This document shows, in pieces, positions 62,591 to 64,000 of a stretch of DNA of 64,000 nt. The translations under genes and the position numbers were made by a program. The DNA is from Galbula dea (taxonomy: Eukaryota > Chordata > Aves > Piciformes > Galbulidae): contig VWZX01006822.1 in NCBI GenBank assembly GCA_013399015.1, positions 186,001 through 250,000 on the forward strand, given 5' to 3'. Within the stretch, counting starts at the first letter, position 1, and every line of letters begins with the position of its first letter. The notes beneath the pieces were generated by a model. It was not told where the DNA came from. It was given only the letters and a program-made list of their open reading frames with translations, and made no database searches.

Positions 62591-64000
62591 GTAAGTTTCT
62601 GACTGCTTGTTGACTGAGGTTCATTTTTTTAGTGTATTTGATAACAGATGGGTCAGGAATTCCTAATTTTTTCCCCACCTGAGTTCAGAACTAGTTTAGA
62701 TATTCTTCATGGATCTTGTTTAGCATGGAAAAAGAAACTATCTGAAAACAGAGAATTGTTTAACTGTGTTACAAAGGGGAACCATGGGCACTTAGGTCAG
62801 GAGAAGAATGCCTGATCAGTTTTAATGTCTTCTGTGTATCACAAACATTGAGTTAATTGCATAGTCTCTGTAATCTACCTATAGCCTACTAATGTTGGTC
62901 ATAAAAAGAAAGAGGTTAAACAATTCAATTGCTTATGTCTTTTCCTCCACAATCCTCACCAATTTTCTGCCTGTAGCCTGCTTCCCTCTGCTGTTACTTT
63001 TCAGAACAAATAACTGTGAAAAATGGCCACTTTGTGGTGCTTTGTGTTTTGGGAGGTAAGACAGGTGGGCTTGGCTTTGAGGAGCTTCATTCTATTGTGC
63101 TTTGTTTGCTGAGTATCTTTCCTAGTGCTAAGAAAAAGCCTTGGGGCTGGGTAATAGATATTACCAGCATTTCTACACAACTGAGGTGATCATTTGTGTG
63201 CATTGTTGTGGGGTAGATATACATAGAGAAATTGTATACTGCACCTGAAGTACTTCTACTGCTTGTAGAATTGATGGGATAGTACAGAGTCAGGAGGAGT
63301 TTGGATGAAATTCATCTTTTCTGATGAAGAATTGCAGTCAGAAAAGTCTCCATTGTTCTTGTTAAATGCTAGATGGCTTCATGTGTAAGGGTTGAAGTTT
63401 CTCTTTGTTCGTGTGTACTGCTATGACAACTGTGCAAGTATTTGAGTTAAGAGTTTAGGAAAGAGTGTCAATTAGTGTAAAAATTTTGATTAAAAGCATA
63501 AGTATGTGCTTTGGCTTAAGTTTGTTGTTCTTTTTGCATTTCTTTGGTTTTGAAATGCTGTTTCAAGGCCCTATTCATCTGCAGCATTTTTATGACACTG
63601 GGATTATTGTGCTGAACTCTTGCAGTTACGTGCATCTTTGAAGATTGGTATCAGTAACATCACAATGCATCAACCCAAACGGTGAATTTAATACCCCTCT
63701 GCCTATTTTAGTTTAGTAGTCCCAGTATTATTGCAGTTGCCATAGAAACTAGTTGGCTGTGCCTTGCAGAAGGTTTGCTGAACAGGAAGAAATACAAGCT
63801 AAAGCAGCCTAAATGAACTCTTCTGAAGGAAACCTGAAGTCTGAACCACATTTAATAAATGCATGGTAAACTGAACAGTTATGAGTGGAGTTGTTCTTCT
63901 AAGGACTAAAAGTATGCCTCTGGTATACTCTAAGCTGGTGTCTCTTCATGCCAAAATTTGAAATTTATTATTTTATGATTTTTAATGGATAAAACAAAAT
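62591..64000 (+). other. NME7: NME7 intron 6 (start) to window edge
   Basis: Begins with the donor CTCAA|GTAAGT. No exon of the second NDK domain was found before the window ends, so those exons should lie to the right. Confidence 0.75.

Noticed and set aside
1..64000. CRISPR arrays, operons, tRNA or rRNA genes
   Set aside because: No regularly spaced repeats or cloverleaf-type genes were seen, and the window is eukaryotic nuclear DNA.

Overview
The window is vertebrate nuclear DNA, almost certainly from a bird. It has spliced genes with compact introns, CpG-island promoters, the 3' end of a CR1-type LINE, and copies of an LTR family common in bird genomes. The gene order matches human 1q24: SLC19A2, CCDC181, BLZF1, NME7, with the same relative orientations (the window runs opposite to the human chromosome). 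By that synteny F5 should lie just left of the window. No F5 coding exon was recognised, although the left end could hold its 3' UTR.

Layout: 1-4744 is intergenic, with two decayed LTR pieces. 4745-15550 holds the complete thiamine transporter gene SLC19A2 (+): six coding exons, 496 codons, and a 3' UTR of about 2.4 kb. 15551-19440 is intergenic. 19440-29300 holds CCDC181 (+), a flagellar/ciliary microtubule protein. It has a CpG-island promoter carrying an RFX X-box, a noncoding first exon, and five coding exons (526 codons); its first intron contains a CR1 tail and a solo LTR. 29900-37850 holds BLZF1/golgin-45 (-): six coding exons (397 codons) and a noncoding first exon. It is tail-to-tail with CCDC181. 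37850-64000 holds the 5' part of NME7 (+), head-to-head with BLZF1 across a shared CpG island. Six coding exons (216 codons) are inside the window, covering the DM10 domain and the first NDK domain; the second NDK domain lies beyond the right edge.

How the genes relate: they are syntenic neighbours, not a pathway. CCDC181 and NME7 both serve cilia/flagella, BLZF1 serves Golgi structure, and SLC19A2 imports thiamine. The most unusual element is a 5'-truncated non-LTR retrotransposon in NME7 intron 1 (38499-39163). Its reading frame is intact to the stop codon and it ends in an (ATG)n tail. The frame and tail look RTE-like, which in birds raises the possibility of horizontally acquired AviRTE. 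No undescribed protein-coding system was found.
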